A stretch of DNA of 64,000 bases from Polytrichum commune (lineage: Eukaryota > Streptophyta > Polytrichopsida > Polytrichales > Polytrichaceae). The stretch is from contig OX485804.1 of the NCBI GenBank assembly GCA_950295325.1, positions 3,842,001 to 3,906,000 of the forward strand, given 5' to 3'. Under the pieces are notes generated by a model. That model saw only the letters and a list, made by a program, of their open reading frames with translations. It was not told the DNA's origin and did not search any database. The position numbers and the translations under genes were made by a program. Positions 23,860 through 33,727 of the stretch are shown in pieces (within the stretch, counting starts at the first letter, position 1; every line of letters begins with the position of its first letter).

Positions 23860-23929
23860 CCCACGGGTGTTCACCCGTGGGCCTTTGCACTCACCTGGTT
23901 AGGAGTGCCCACGGGTGTTCACCCGTGAG
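23860..23929. repeat. Two further 22-bp palindromes
   Basis: Copies at 23860-23881 and 23908-23929 (the second with one mismatch), again spaced 48 bp and separated by the same ttgcactcacctggtt phrase as in the upstream cluster. A truncated half (cccgtgggcctctct) lies at 23,826. Confidence 0.88.
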
Positions 23930-24068
23930 CCTTTGCACTCACCTGGGTGGGAGATTTTATTTGATAAATGTCTTTTGGATTTTTTATGTAGACAAATTTG
24001 GTGTGTCTTTGTAAACATTTGAAGGTTTTAGACATAAACATGTGATAAACAGTTGGTGTTTCATTCAG

Positions 24069-24139
24069 GTACATAGAGGTGTCGAAGTGTTCTCTCATTT
24101 GAATTGAGATGGCAAGAACTAAGCAAACAGCCCGTAAAG
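24069..24139 (+). CDS. First coding exon: histone H3 N-terminal tail sequence
   Basis: An acceptor (TTTCATTCAG) precedes the exon, and ATG at 24109 opens MARTKQTARK, identical to residues 1-10 of initiator-bearing histone H3, including the Lys4 and Lys9 positions. The donor (AAAG|GTATAA at 24139/24140) leaves one base, which joins TA at 24243 to make Val. The continuation VSGGVGRR loosely follows the H3 STGGKAPRK spacing before diverging completely. No histone fold follows. Thus an H3 tail appears to be attached to an unrelated protein. The tail is the target of Lys4 and Lys9 readers and writers, so chromatin mimicry is possible; that role is inference. The match is directly visible; its expression is unknown. 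Confidence 0.7.
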
Positions 24140-24242
24140 GTATAACCACAATACCTATGTGCACGTCAATGTTATATGAGTTATAGAATTCGTGATAATA
24201 TTGGGCTATGCTGAGTACTAACACGTGCATTGTCTTCTGCAG

Positions 24243-26955
24243 TATCGGGAGGTGTGGGCAGACGGGTGAATTACGATGTTGAAGTTTTGGGCCCAGATTT
24301 GCAATGGTTCATGCAGTATAGTGGTTTCGGAGAGATAACGGTGCTCTCGCTTTACACGAGGACTGGGCCCAATTCCACATGGAGAAAGTACATGAAGGCA
24401 AAACATGTACTAGACATTCAAGCGGATGGGAGCCGGGTATTGATAATGTGCAAGTCGTCTGAACGGTAGAAGGACTTCAAGGTTGCAACACTCGTAGAGA
24501 CTTTCTCATATGCGGATGTGAATGAAGAGCTCAACAATGAGGGAGAGAACATCCGCTTATTGAACGGTGATTTCCTCACCTATTGTATAGTATATTGCGA
24601 GACCAATGTGCACACGAAGTCCGTGGAGGAGAGATCAGTAATGATCGAGCAGGACTACAAGTCTGCTCTAGCACGAGTGAAGGTTATAGTTGAGGAGGTA
24701 AAGACGGCAAGGTTGGAAGCATCTTTGAAGAAGAAGGAAATCCGTGATGGCAAGAGGAAGGATCCTGCTGATGTCCGTGCCACCTCGTCTAGGAAGAAGA
24801 CGAGACCCGATGAAGGACAACCACTGATTGTCGAAGACACTGCCGGCCAGGATGTTGTCTCCAAGAGAGCCAAGAAGAAAACATCCGAGGATAGTCAATT
24901 TCTCGAACTCGAGAAGATTCCCAAGCGATCAATGCATGGGCCTCCAGACAAATCAGTTGGAGACAGGTTGATGGATATGGAGTTGTTCAAGAACAAGTAC
25001 CAAAGGGTGTGGATATTCGGTGAAGGCGTGAATGGCTATATCAATATTGACAATATAGAGCGGGGAGATGCAGGGTATAATTGCCGACCCATATCCGAGG
25101 CGCATTTGAAGGAGATCAAGACATGGTTATTCAATTATGCCTTCATTCCGAAGATTCATTCCAACTTCTTGACAATCATTCCTTCGGATAGGCGAACTAA
25201 ACCATTCTTATTTGAGGAGGTGAAGGACAAATCGTTCCACGTGGTAAATGGACAACACACGTTAGCAGCCTGTCTGGAGTATGTGAATGACCCCAACAGC
25301 ACAGATGAGGTGAAGAGGTTTTTCTCGAAATGGCCTTGTAATGTGGTCTAGGCCCCTGAAGATGATGACGACCCTCTGTTCCACCTCTCTGGCGTTCTGA
25401 ACCTGGATAGTGAGTACAGGAAGCACTTTCCGTCATTTACGGAGTGCATTCAGCACGCTAGGAAGATTTGGATTAGGCGAGGAAGACCTTACCGAACTGT
25501 ACGCGAGAAGTCCAGCAACACGGAAGCTTTTAAGAAGTAGAAGGTATATTTCAAATCTGTGACTTTTGAATTTCTCATTTTTGTGACTCCCACGGGTGTT
25601 CACCCGTGGGCGACTATCATATTGTTGATGATTGATAGAAATACATGGAAGTTTTTTCATAGAGATTGATACATTGCCGGTGTTTGATACAGACATTCAT
25701 TACGTGCGTCATGTGGACGTTCCGCGTGGAGAAGGAGACCAACCTGATCATGAAGCACGTCTTGCCTGTATTGAGCGATGACATATGGAGGAAGTGGGAG
25801 CGGATATTCAAGGATTACGAGAGTGGTGACTATGTAGACCCGAAGACCGGAACTCTTATAAAAGAGACAAAGGGGTTTAAGTCGAAGAAGGTGGTCAAGA
25901 ACGATCTGAAACAATTTCGGGGCTTGACAGAGATGGAGCTCGACATGGCAGCGAATCAAATCCTCACCACCAGAGATGGAGAGGAGCACCCTCGACATAC
26001 CTTGAAGACTGTGCGCGATTGGGTACTGAACAGGAAAAATAAGAATGAAACTTATATCGCGATGGCACAGTGTCTAGACCCGACTCCATTGTACATTGTT
26101 CACGTCGATCAGAAAGAGACCATTGATCGTGATTGTTGGAGAGTATGGAAGTATGCGAATAAGTTTGGTAAACTCTAGCGAGAACGACTTGTAGACTTGC
26201 TTGGAGCGGAGTACCTTCTTGGCGCTATGAACCCCACAAGGAAGAGATACCTATTCCGGACCGGTTTAAAGAAGGAGTGAGGAACATATTAGGTACACAT
26301 AACACCGAGGTTACACCTGAGCATGTCGTGTTGTCTATTGACAACAACTACAAATTCAGTGGTGGGACAGTGCTTGCACCAGTCCTGCACGCGTACATGG
26401 ACACAAGGTTTCTCCCCGGAGTCCAGGCGGGAAAAGACACTGGGGGGCGTGTGAAAGAGTGTATGGATTCCACTCTGCAAGGTCTTCGTCGTGATTTCCC
26501 AGGCATTTTAAACACCCCCCAATTGTGGACTGTGATTTTGGAATATCCGGATCGGCATTTCATTCACAATGTGCTGAAGGCGCACCTGCCGAGCAACGCC
26601 AGATTTTGTGACGCCTTATACCATGGCATTAAAGAGGAGAAAATTGCATCTCGCGATTGCTTCTTCGAATCAAATGCTCTTTAGGGGTGAATCAAGTTCG
26701 GAGGTGGCTGTGCGGCTCTGTGGAGGCCGGAAGATGTTGGACGTCCATGACTCGGGGCGATATAAACGTTATTCAGTGAAAAGGGCGTATTCCAATGAGG
26801 AGGCCAAGTGTTTATTCAAGGGGGAGTTGAGGATGCAGACCTACATAGATATCATCAAGCCTTCATGTCTTGAGGGGTCTTTTTTTCTCAATATTTGTGG
26901 AGGCAATAAGGCGCACATAGTGGCACATGTAAATAATGAGCATCTTTTCCCCTAA
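24243..26955 (+). pseudogene. ParB/Srx-like domain protein joined to the H3 tail, broken by TAG codons and frameshifts
   Basis: Exon 24243-25543 continues the H3-tail exon in phase, and exon 25693 onwards continues from it in phase 0 (donor AAG|GTATAT, acceptor GATACAG). Order: an unrecognised ~130-residue part; a Lys/Arg-rich segment with likely nuclear-localisation clusters (KKKEIRDGKRK, SRKKTR, KRAKKK); then a ParB/sulfiredoxin-like region (YINIDNIERG, RPISEAHLKEIKTWL, FHVVNGQHTLAACLEY) with the xxGQHxxA signature. A ~400-residue C-terminal part is not recognised. In-frame TAG codons occur at 24467, 25349, 25538, 26176 and 26682. The frame shifts between 26,176 and 26,277 and again near 26,680; the last frame ends with TAA at 26953-26955. 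All five internal stops are TAG. Likely inactive as it stands unless exons or decoding differ. Confidence 0.6.
25589..25610. repeat. 22-bp palindrome within a predicted intron
   Basis: A perfect copy of CCCACGGGTG-TT-CACCCGTGGG, located in the intron between the ParB-like exon and the next exon. Confidence 0.9.
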
Positions 26956-27033
26956 GTGGTTCTTGAATTTCTGAGTATTATCGTTGGTTTGGATGGTGTT
27001 TTGGATAACCTAATCATAAACCAGGTTGGGAGG

Positions 27034-27055
27034 CCCACGGGTGTTCACCCGTGGG
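27034..27055. repeat. 22-bp palindrome upstream of the acidic-protein exon
   Basis: A perfect copy preceded by ccaggttgggagg, a phrase resembling the spacers of the 23-kb cluster. Confidence 0.9.
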
Positions 27056-27227
27056 CCTAGACATCCACTTGCTTTATATCCACCTGGTTGATAGCCATCT
27101 TCTCGATAGCTTTCCTGACAATTAGTTGGTTGACAAATAGTTGGGACTATTGGTTTAATTCTTTTCGCTTTTGGATGTAGACTAATTTGATTGAGAAGTT
27201 ATTTATCTTATGCCTTGGTTTTTGCAG

Positions 27228-29021
27228 GCATTGGGTATGAAGGTGTTGAATATTGTGCCGGTAGAGATGCTAGAGGTGGCGAAGACGAAAATGATTGCCG
27301 CAGTTGACTGGAGCCTACAAAGGTGGAATGTAGAAGGAAAATTCGCTGCCCAGGATTTGGAAGAGGAAGAAGGGCGTATCGATGTGGATTCCATCATTGA
27401 GCGCGAGATTGGAAGAAAGCGTGCGAATGACACAAATGAAGAGGACGTAGAAGAGGAGGAGGAGGAGGAGGAGGAAGAGGTGGAGGAGGAAGATAACCCA
27501 GTTGTTGTCCTAGGGGAGTCTGCAGAGGAAGAGGAAGAGGCCGACGAAGACGAAGAGAAAGAGGAAGAGGAAGAAGAGGAGGAGGTGGTCATGGACGAGG
27601 CACTGGCGGAGGCCATGGCTGAGGTCATGGCAGAGGTGGAGGAGGAGGCCTTCAATTTCAAGGCGTCGGCCATGGCGGAGGCCTCTTTGGAGGCCATGTC
27701 CCCGGAGCAGGTTCCCCACGGGTGTTCACCCGTGGGGGAGGGGGAGGGGGAGGGGGAGGAGGAGTGGCAAGAGGATGCTTCCAACTTAGAGGAAGTTGGT
27801 CGTCCACAAGCCGAGCACAGTGTCCATCACCCTGTGGGATCTTTCTCGTCTGGGATCCCATCTACACCCGGCCGCGGGTTTGCACAGTTTGATACATCTA
27901 GACGAAGTCAAGAACAACTAGATGTTCAACCTATGGAAGAATATGAGGAGGATGAGCGTCCGCAGTCAGCTAATCCTGCTGCAAGGTCTGCATCGAAACC
28001 GACTGCAAGAAAGAAAATGAAAGCTCCTCGAAGGGGAAGGTCATCTCTACGTCCCCCTAGAGTTGGAGATTACTCGCGGTCTTCGGAGGCAACGGAGCAT
28101 TCTGGTCTTTATCGCGAGGTTGAATCTGGCCAAGCGGATGTGGAGGATGTTCCGCGGGATGCAATCATGTCTGAAGCTGTGCATGTTGAAGGGACAAGCA
28201 CAGATTTGAACGTCAGCTCACCTGTTGAGGACGTTGCCGTTGCCGTTCTCGAGGTGCTAGGACATGGGCGATCGAATCGTGATTCACTTGGTGTTGTGGT
28301 TGCAGAAGAGCCTACTGTAGCGGCACCATCCAATGAAGCAGAGGAGGTTATTCGAACCGAAGTCATATGCTTGGATAGTGATGACGATGTGCCGGAAAGA
28401 TGCGTAGAACTAGACGTGAGGGTGAAGGTGAGAGATCGAGTTCCATATCGGGTTCGGGGGATGTTTGCTGACTACATGACGGATGATTCCGAGGATGAGG
28501 ATTATGGGAAGCCCGGGTACAACAGAGTGAAACTCAACTTTGTTGATGACCCTCACCCGGTGTTTGCTGGGAGACCTGACATGGGCAAGGAATCGGATGG
28601 GAAGGACAAGGTGCATTTTGCCCCATTTGTGGACAAATACTTGGTAGATGTGCCCGAGAACGTGCGATTGAATCTTGCGCATTTGTACAAGTCGTACGAC
28701 TATCACAAGATGTTCGCTTATCTCTCCACACCAGCGTTTTGTGAAGCAGTGAAGGTGAAACATATTCTTCATGCCGCTGCATTAAAGAAAATGAGAAAGA
28801 GATGGACAGCGTTCGAAGCTCCCAAACATCGTGAAGAACGAGGTCAATTCGCGGGGTCCTCGGCCGCTCAAGCCGGCAGTGTTGTGGACTCTACGTTGGA
28901 GATCATTGACATTAGTGGAGTGCCAGAGTCTCCAAGGAAGGAAGTCAATGTTGCAGTTGCGGAGTCCTCAAGCCCTCATGTCGAACGTGTTGCTGAGGGT
29001 CAACCGGCATCGTCCGAAATG
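27228..29021 (+). CDS. Long exon encoding an acidic, disordered protein (unrecognised)
   Basis: The acceptor is TTTTTGCAG at 27227 and the donor ATG|GTAATA at 29021/29022; the exon is exactly 598 codons, phase 0 at both ends. It begins ALGMKVLNIVPVEMLEV, then has a Glu-rich tract (about residues 75-135), a Gly/Glu low-complexity stretch that contains an in-frame 22-bp palindrome (27715-27736), and a Ser/Arg-rich basic region (KKMKAPRRGRSS). The C-terminal third is more ordered (VRDRVPYRVRGMFADYM, YDYHKMFAYLSTPAFCEAV). Acidic tracts plus basic clusters suggest a nuclear or chromatin-associated protein, but I recognise no domain. Without splicing the frame stays open to TAA at 29088-29090. It may be the 3' part of the H3-tail/ParB-like gene or a separate gene. 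Confidence 0.6.
27715..27736. repeat. 22-bp palindrome inside the open reading frame
   Basis: A perfect copy lying in frame within the acidic-protein exon and read as PHGCSPVG. Immediate flanks are Glu/Gly codons, so it seems to have been added to or arisen in a low-complexity coding tract without breaking the frame (22 bp alone would shift it, so flanking bases must compensate). Confidence 0.9.
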
Positions 29022-29107
29022 GTAATACATACTCCCTTTCCAATGCTATATTGTGTTTGGCGGTGGAAGCAAACTCGTCAAGATTTCTAAAAGTGTCTTT
29101 GCAACAG

Positions 29108-29198
29108 GTGTTGGTTGCGGCAGAACGGGATGTCATTCCACCGAGTTCTCATGACGACCCTGCACATGGTGGGGATCCCCCCCTAAGCCAAACTCAAG
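29108..29198 (+). CDS. Small exon following the acidic-protein exon
   Basis: The acceptor TTGCAACAG and donor CTCAAG|GTATCA bound 91 bp. It continues the previous exon in phase 0 (MVLVAAERDVIPP) and ends in phase 1 (PPLSQTQ). Low-complexity, no motif. Supports the intron predicted at 29022-29107. Confidence 0.5.
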
Positions 29199-29232
29199 GT
29201 ATCATATATAGTGTTATTTGAATGCAATTGGT

Positions 29233-29357
29233 CCCACGGGTGAACACCCGTGGGACCACCTGTTTATACTTTTCAATTTCCATACAAATTGTTATCTCTC
29301 GAGTAATATTTATATAAGGGATTTTTGATATTGTGCCCACGGGTGTTCACCCGTGGG
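29233..29357. repeat. Two 22-bp palindromes in a predicted intron
   Basis: Perfect copies at 29233-29254 (AA-centred) and 29336-29357 (TT-centred), both between the small exon and the FCP1-like fragment. Confidence 0.9.
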
Positions 29358-29617
29358 AGATTATGGGTTTGAGCGTGTGGATCTCATAAGTCATGTGTGC
29401 ATGTGGTCACAGGTCATACAGCCACTGCCGGAATACCACCTTCGGTACGATATTTTACTCGATCTCGCAAAACTAATCCATAAATGTGGAGGCATTCTTT
29501 TATCTTGCATACTCATGTGTACCCAACGTGTTGTTTCATTCGATAAAAATCATGTAGAATATACTTTTTCCTTAGATAGAAATCCTTTACAATGACTTTC
29601 AATTTTGTCATCGCCAG

Positions 29618-32600
29618 ATCCTCACCTCTCCAACCACTGTTGTCCATCGGAGAGAGAAGATATGGTTAGTGCTGGATGTGAACGGGATCCTGGTGAGGTC
29701 AACAAAGTGCGACAATGTCAACACCAGGAAGACTCTTGAATCACAACATAGCCCTCAGATAACTGGGGAGTTGGTTCCACTCTTTCTCCCATATAGTGCC
29801 CTCATACCTAGGAAAGGACTGGGACGCTTTGTAGTTAGCTTTTTGGTTACAAACAAACCCAGGGAAACAATCAGGGAAGACTTAAAAGGTGATTCTTGTA
29901 TCATCTAGGTGTCTTAGACAAGGTTTGTTAGGTAAAACACAAGGTTATAACACTTCATTTCCATTTAGGTGTGTCAATTAGTTTACGGGCAGGGGTGAAA
30001 ACACCTAAAAGATCACTCCATAGCAGTGCATGCAAATGTGACAGTCTTTCACCTCACTCTACTTTCCCAGTCAATGGTTTGGCAGTGAGTTCATTTTATT
30101 TGGACCAAGTGCGGTGCAAAATCATAGGCACAACCATAGTCAATAGTCTTGCAATAGTATCCCATTTTAGTCTCGGTACCAAAGCCACGGGCACTTTGGA
30201 GTAGTCAATAATCTTTCCTTAATTAATCATGTTTAATGAAACTTGAAATGCCTGTCCGTAATCCATTCAGGATAGTCCGTTTTCATTGATTAATTTGGAG
30301 TTTAATTACACAGTCCGACCATAGTCTTTTTACCTGATTCATATCAAATTAATCATGCGCTCGGTCAATGCGTCAATAAACCATCACCACATATGCGCGT
30401 CAACATATACTTACAACACTCTTAGGCTCGTTGATTCCTATTAATGTTCAAATGCATATTCTTAGATAATATCCATCTTAGTCCTCAAGGTATGTCTCTG
30501 ATTATTATTATGTCAAAGAATAATTCAACTCTCAAGATTAACCAAACGTTACATTAGTCTTCCTTGCCTTACGAAATCAAGGTATAAGTCAATTATACTT
30601 ACCACGAGAACAGCACGTCCATTGGCCTCTTTGGTATCATTTGGTGCTCCGCAGACAATGGCCTTAACAAGTTACATCTCACAGTCCATTCGGGGATAGG
30701 AACAGTTTCCCCATTTGCACTATTATGACTCTAGACTTAAGCCTCGCTCAATCAAAACAACTCAATGCAACAACAAGCTAAGTCCATTTACCTTATACTC
30801 ATGACTCCGAAAGATTAGTTTGACTGTGCTAAAGTTACTTTCCTATACTGATTTGGAATTATCTGACAGTATGTATAAACATTCTGAAACTGATGATGAA
30901 GAATGTCACACCTCCTATACTTAAAACCTTTAAATATTGGCAAACTATCACGAGGGAAACCAAACAGTGTGCTATTCCTTCAGTACTAGCCACTGTTGTT
31001 AAATTTCACTACGTGCTTTCTCTCAAGACTTATTCCAGTGATGAATTAATTACCACAGGCTAATAATCCACTCGAATAAACCTAAGACGATAATCTTCAA
31101 GGTCCAGATTCCTAGTTTCGCTCCCAGTAATGGCTAGCCGAGACTCGGATTAATTTATGCAACCACAATTTCTCACAGACCATAGCCTAGGAACCTATCT
31201 CCCCTGATCAAGACATTCTCTGCAGTTAATAAAGCGAGGGTAGAACACACAACCAGATTATCCTCTAATCCGTAGTTATTGCAGATTAACACGTCTATAA
31301 CCTTTCCATTGCTCAATCAACTCTGCCAATAAAGATGTAAAAGTCTGCAATTCAAACAAGATAGAACCAGCAAACGAACTCGACTCGAAATTGAATTAGA
31401 GTGTCGTGGAATTTGGGAATATAACCGCAGTCAAGTTAATGCAACAATTTCTGTAAGGAGCAATGCCACCATCCTCACGGCACATACAAGATCTCTCTTA
31501 TCAAACAGTTCTCATCACAAGATCCCTCACAGTTGCACAAAACAACGACACCAAATGTATTTATCTTATTCACATATCATTGGCATACCAACAGCCTATC
31601 AATTAGAATACTTCGTATGATTCTGAGAATCCGACAACATTGAAAATTTCACCAAAAGCACTCAAACACTGCCAATTACGCTCGCGACCGAAAGATAGTT
31701 CTATCTCAACCAGCCAAGCAATTGCAGTAGAAAAATAGCATCAAATAAAAGATAGTATATAACTCTGCCTTCCCCGGCTCTCTCAGCCTGCTCCTCTCGA
31801 GAGCTTTTTTCTCTTCTGCCTAGCCTATATATTCCTGTGAAACTGCCGAGCCTCCAACTGCCACAGTTACTAGTCTATAGCCCTTCCAACTGCTTACTCG
31901 GCTCTTTTTAGATTATAGCCCTTCCTAGCCACTGTTTAGTTCCTACCAGGCTATTGTCCTTTCTTCACCAGTCTAGCTAGGATGTATCTAGCTATATAAA
32001 GACAATATTCACATCAGTTCAATTTTGAGCAATAAAATCCAAAAATTAACTACCACACGCTTTCTGCGTTTTGTTCTTTCAAACTTCCATGTTGTCATCT
32101 GGTCGTCGAAGCTTATGAAGAATCTTCAGCCAATTGTCCGGCACTTCTTCAATGGTTGTAGACATCCAGAGTATGTGTTTGGGCAAGAATTGTGTCACAC
32201 TCTGAAGGATGAGAGAGGACAAGTTCTTCCTAGTCCTATGAATGCTGATTCAAGCTTCTTCATGAAAGACCTGTGCGCATTTTTTGAGTGGAGCCGGACG
32301 CATCCAGTGCCGCATACGAAGCAACCCAGTCATAGGACTACATTACTTGTTGATGATTCCCCTTACAAATGCATCCCAAACCCTCCTGGGAGCTACATTA
32401 ACCCTCCCCCATTTATGTCAACCCAAAGCTTGGATACTCTGCATAGTTACCTGCAAAGGCTCTTGAGTTCTCAACAGTATGTGCCAGATTTTGTGGGGAG
32501 CAACCCTTATCCATCAGGACAGGGACCCTTCAATCTAGAGCTGCCAAGTTCTCTGATTTATAAGCAATCATTAGCTAGACATAAAATACTGACTTCTGCC

Positions 32601-32633
32601 CGTATGGTTCCAGAGGCTCAGATGTTAATGTAG
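29618..32633 (+). pseudogene. FCP1-like (HAD/NIF) phosphatase-domain gene split by an insertion
   Basis: The left part (29618-29830, acceptor CATCGCCAG) has REKIWLVLDVNGILVRS, the FCP1-homology motif 1 in which the second Asp of DxDx(T/V) is Asn, as in many plant FCP1-like proteins of unknown activity. The right part (32057-32633) has FVLSNFHVVIWSSKLMKNL (motif 2 region, IWSS), HTLKDERG, FFMKDLCAFFE and TLLVDDSPYKC (motif 3, conserved acidic pair and Lys), then a C-terminal tail ending at TAG 32631-32633. Left and right frames join in phase at the CGC TTT codons when the 2,226-bp segment between them and one ACGCTTT copy are discounted. The part before motif 1 is missing or in unseen exons. 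Disrupted by the insertion, so probably non-functional. Confidence 0.72.
29831..32056. mobile_element. 2,226-bp insertion in the FCP1-like gene, class unassigned
   Basis: Flanked by a direct repeat ACGCTTT (29824-29830 and 32057-32063), possibly the preserved part of an 8- or 9-bp target duplication. The ends are weakly inverted: GTAGTTAGCTTTTTGG on the left and, reversed, GTAGTTAATTTTTGG near the right end. The interior has no long frame; it is moderately AT-rich and its last 250 bp is pyrimidine-rich (ctctcagcctgctcctctcg, then tatataaag). It could be a MULE or hAT derivative or part of another element. Confidence 0.6.
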
Positions 32634-32875
32634 ATTCCCTATTGGGGCCGCCTATAGTGCACATTTGCACTATCGGTACATTGTATTTGAAATGAGTGGA
32701 TCTGAAACTTTGTTGCCTTTCAACTTCATTTGAAACTTGTTTTGGTTTTGTGGATTTTCTTCATGCAAACATGTCATGGTCATGAATGTATCTCACTGGG
32801 ATTCTACTACTTTGCAACACTGCGGTGTTAGAGAATACCCGACTATTTCCAACCACAGTGAATGTCTGGCATTGT

Positions 32876-32896
32876 CCCACGGGTGTTCACCCGTGG
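32876..32896. repeat. Palindrome copy, slightly shortened
   Basis: CCCACGGGTG-TT-CACCCGTGG, lacking the last G of the full motif. Confidence 0.85.
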
Positions 32897-33156
32897 CAAT
32901 GTGGTAGTTGATTCAATGAATGTATTAGGCCACTTGGACAATGTTAGTTGTGTTTTTGGGAATTATGGTTGTCATAGCGAATTTTAATATGTAGGACTTA
33001 GTCGGCTATAATTCATATGTTTTGAACATGTTCATCTTTACTACGGGGCAACGGACGGGCTCCTCTTGCACATAATGTCCTTCTTCCATGGACTCTTATG
33101 TTATTGTATCCTAACAGCATTCCCCATTCCAAACGCGACCTAAGAACTATATTGCC

Positions 33157-33702
33157 AGTCCACCATGTCGACAACGTCCTCCGGATGCTAACGCCGACTT
33201 CGCCGAAGTGACATCTCCATGCCCTAAGGTAATTCATTTTCCACATGAATCCCAATTTTTTTAGTTGTGTTTCATCCCAGGGATTCTAATATCAATTTGT
33301 CGTTTGTTGTGGTAGACACATATGCTCCAAACACGCGATGTTGCGCTCGCGGTTGCGGTGGATGTTCCGGTCGCGGTTGAGGAGGCTGTTCCGGTCGATG
33401 TTGCGGGTCCGGTCACACGCGCTCGGGTGAAGAGACACCTTTCTCTCCAAACCACTCACCCCAGTGAGCCCACGGGCTCGGGAAATAGTTCTGGATGTTG
33501 GAGGTGTAGTTCACCCAATACCACCTCATCCATGTCTGATTACGTGGCTGCAAGGGTGAAACAACTTCGAGAAGCTACAGTTTTGATGGAGGAGAAAAAA
33601 CGGCTTGAAGAAGTCAAGCGCAAGCAATGTACTATAGCTCAAAGACAACCTCATGACAAGATGTTGAAAATGATTAAGGATTCATACTCCTCTTGTAGAT
33701 AG
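33157..33702 (+). CDS. Small two-exon gene, unrecognised product
   Basis: A proposed exon (about 33,157-33,228, donor CCTAAG|GTAATT) reads ...DANADFAEVTSPCPK and joins in phase 0 to exon 33316-33702 (acceptor GTTGTGGTAG), which begins THMLQTRDVALAV. The second exon has a Val/Ala/Pro-rich stretch, a Ser/Thr-rich middle and a basic Glu/Lys-rich helix (VKQLREATVLMEEKKRLEEV) ending SSCR and TAG. It may be the C-terminal coiled coil of a transposon accessory protein. The start codon is not fixed; the frame has internal ATGs at 33322 and later. Confidence 0.4.
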
Positions 33703-33727
33703 CCGGACCTTTATGGTGATAGATTTT

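Noticed and set aside
26700-26955. Possible methyltransferase-like end (FLNICGGNKAHIVAHVNNEH)
   Set aside because: A single Gly-rich loop resemblance in a frameshifted remnant; no catalytic motif seen, so not annotated as a methyltransferase.
27203-27784. 193-codon Ser-rich frame on the minus strand
   Set aside because: It is the complement of the Glu-rich codons of the plus-strand acidic exon; poly-Ser opposite poly-Glu is a usual artefact.
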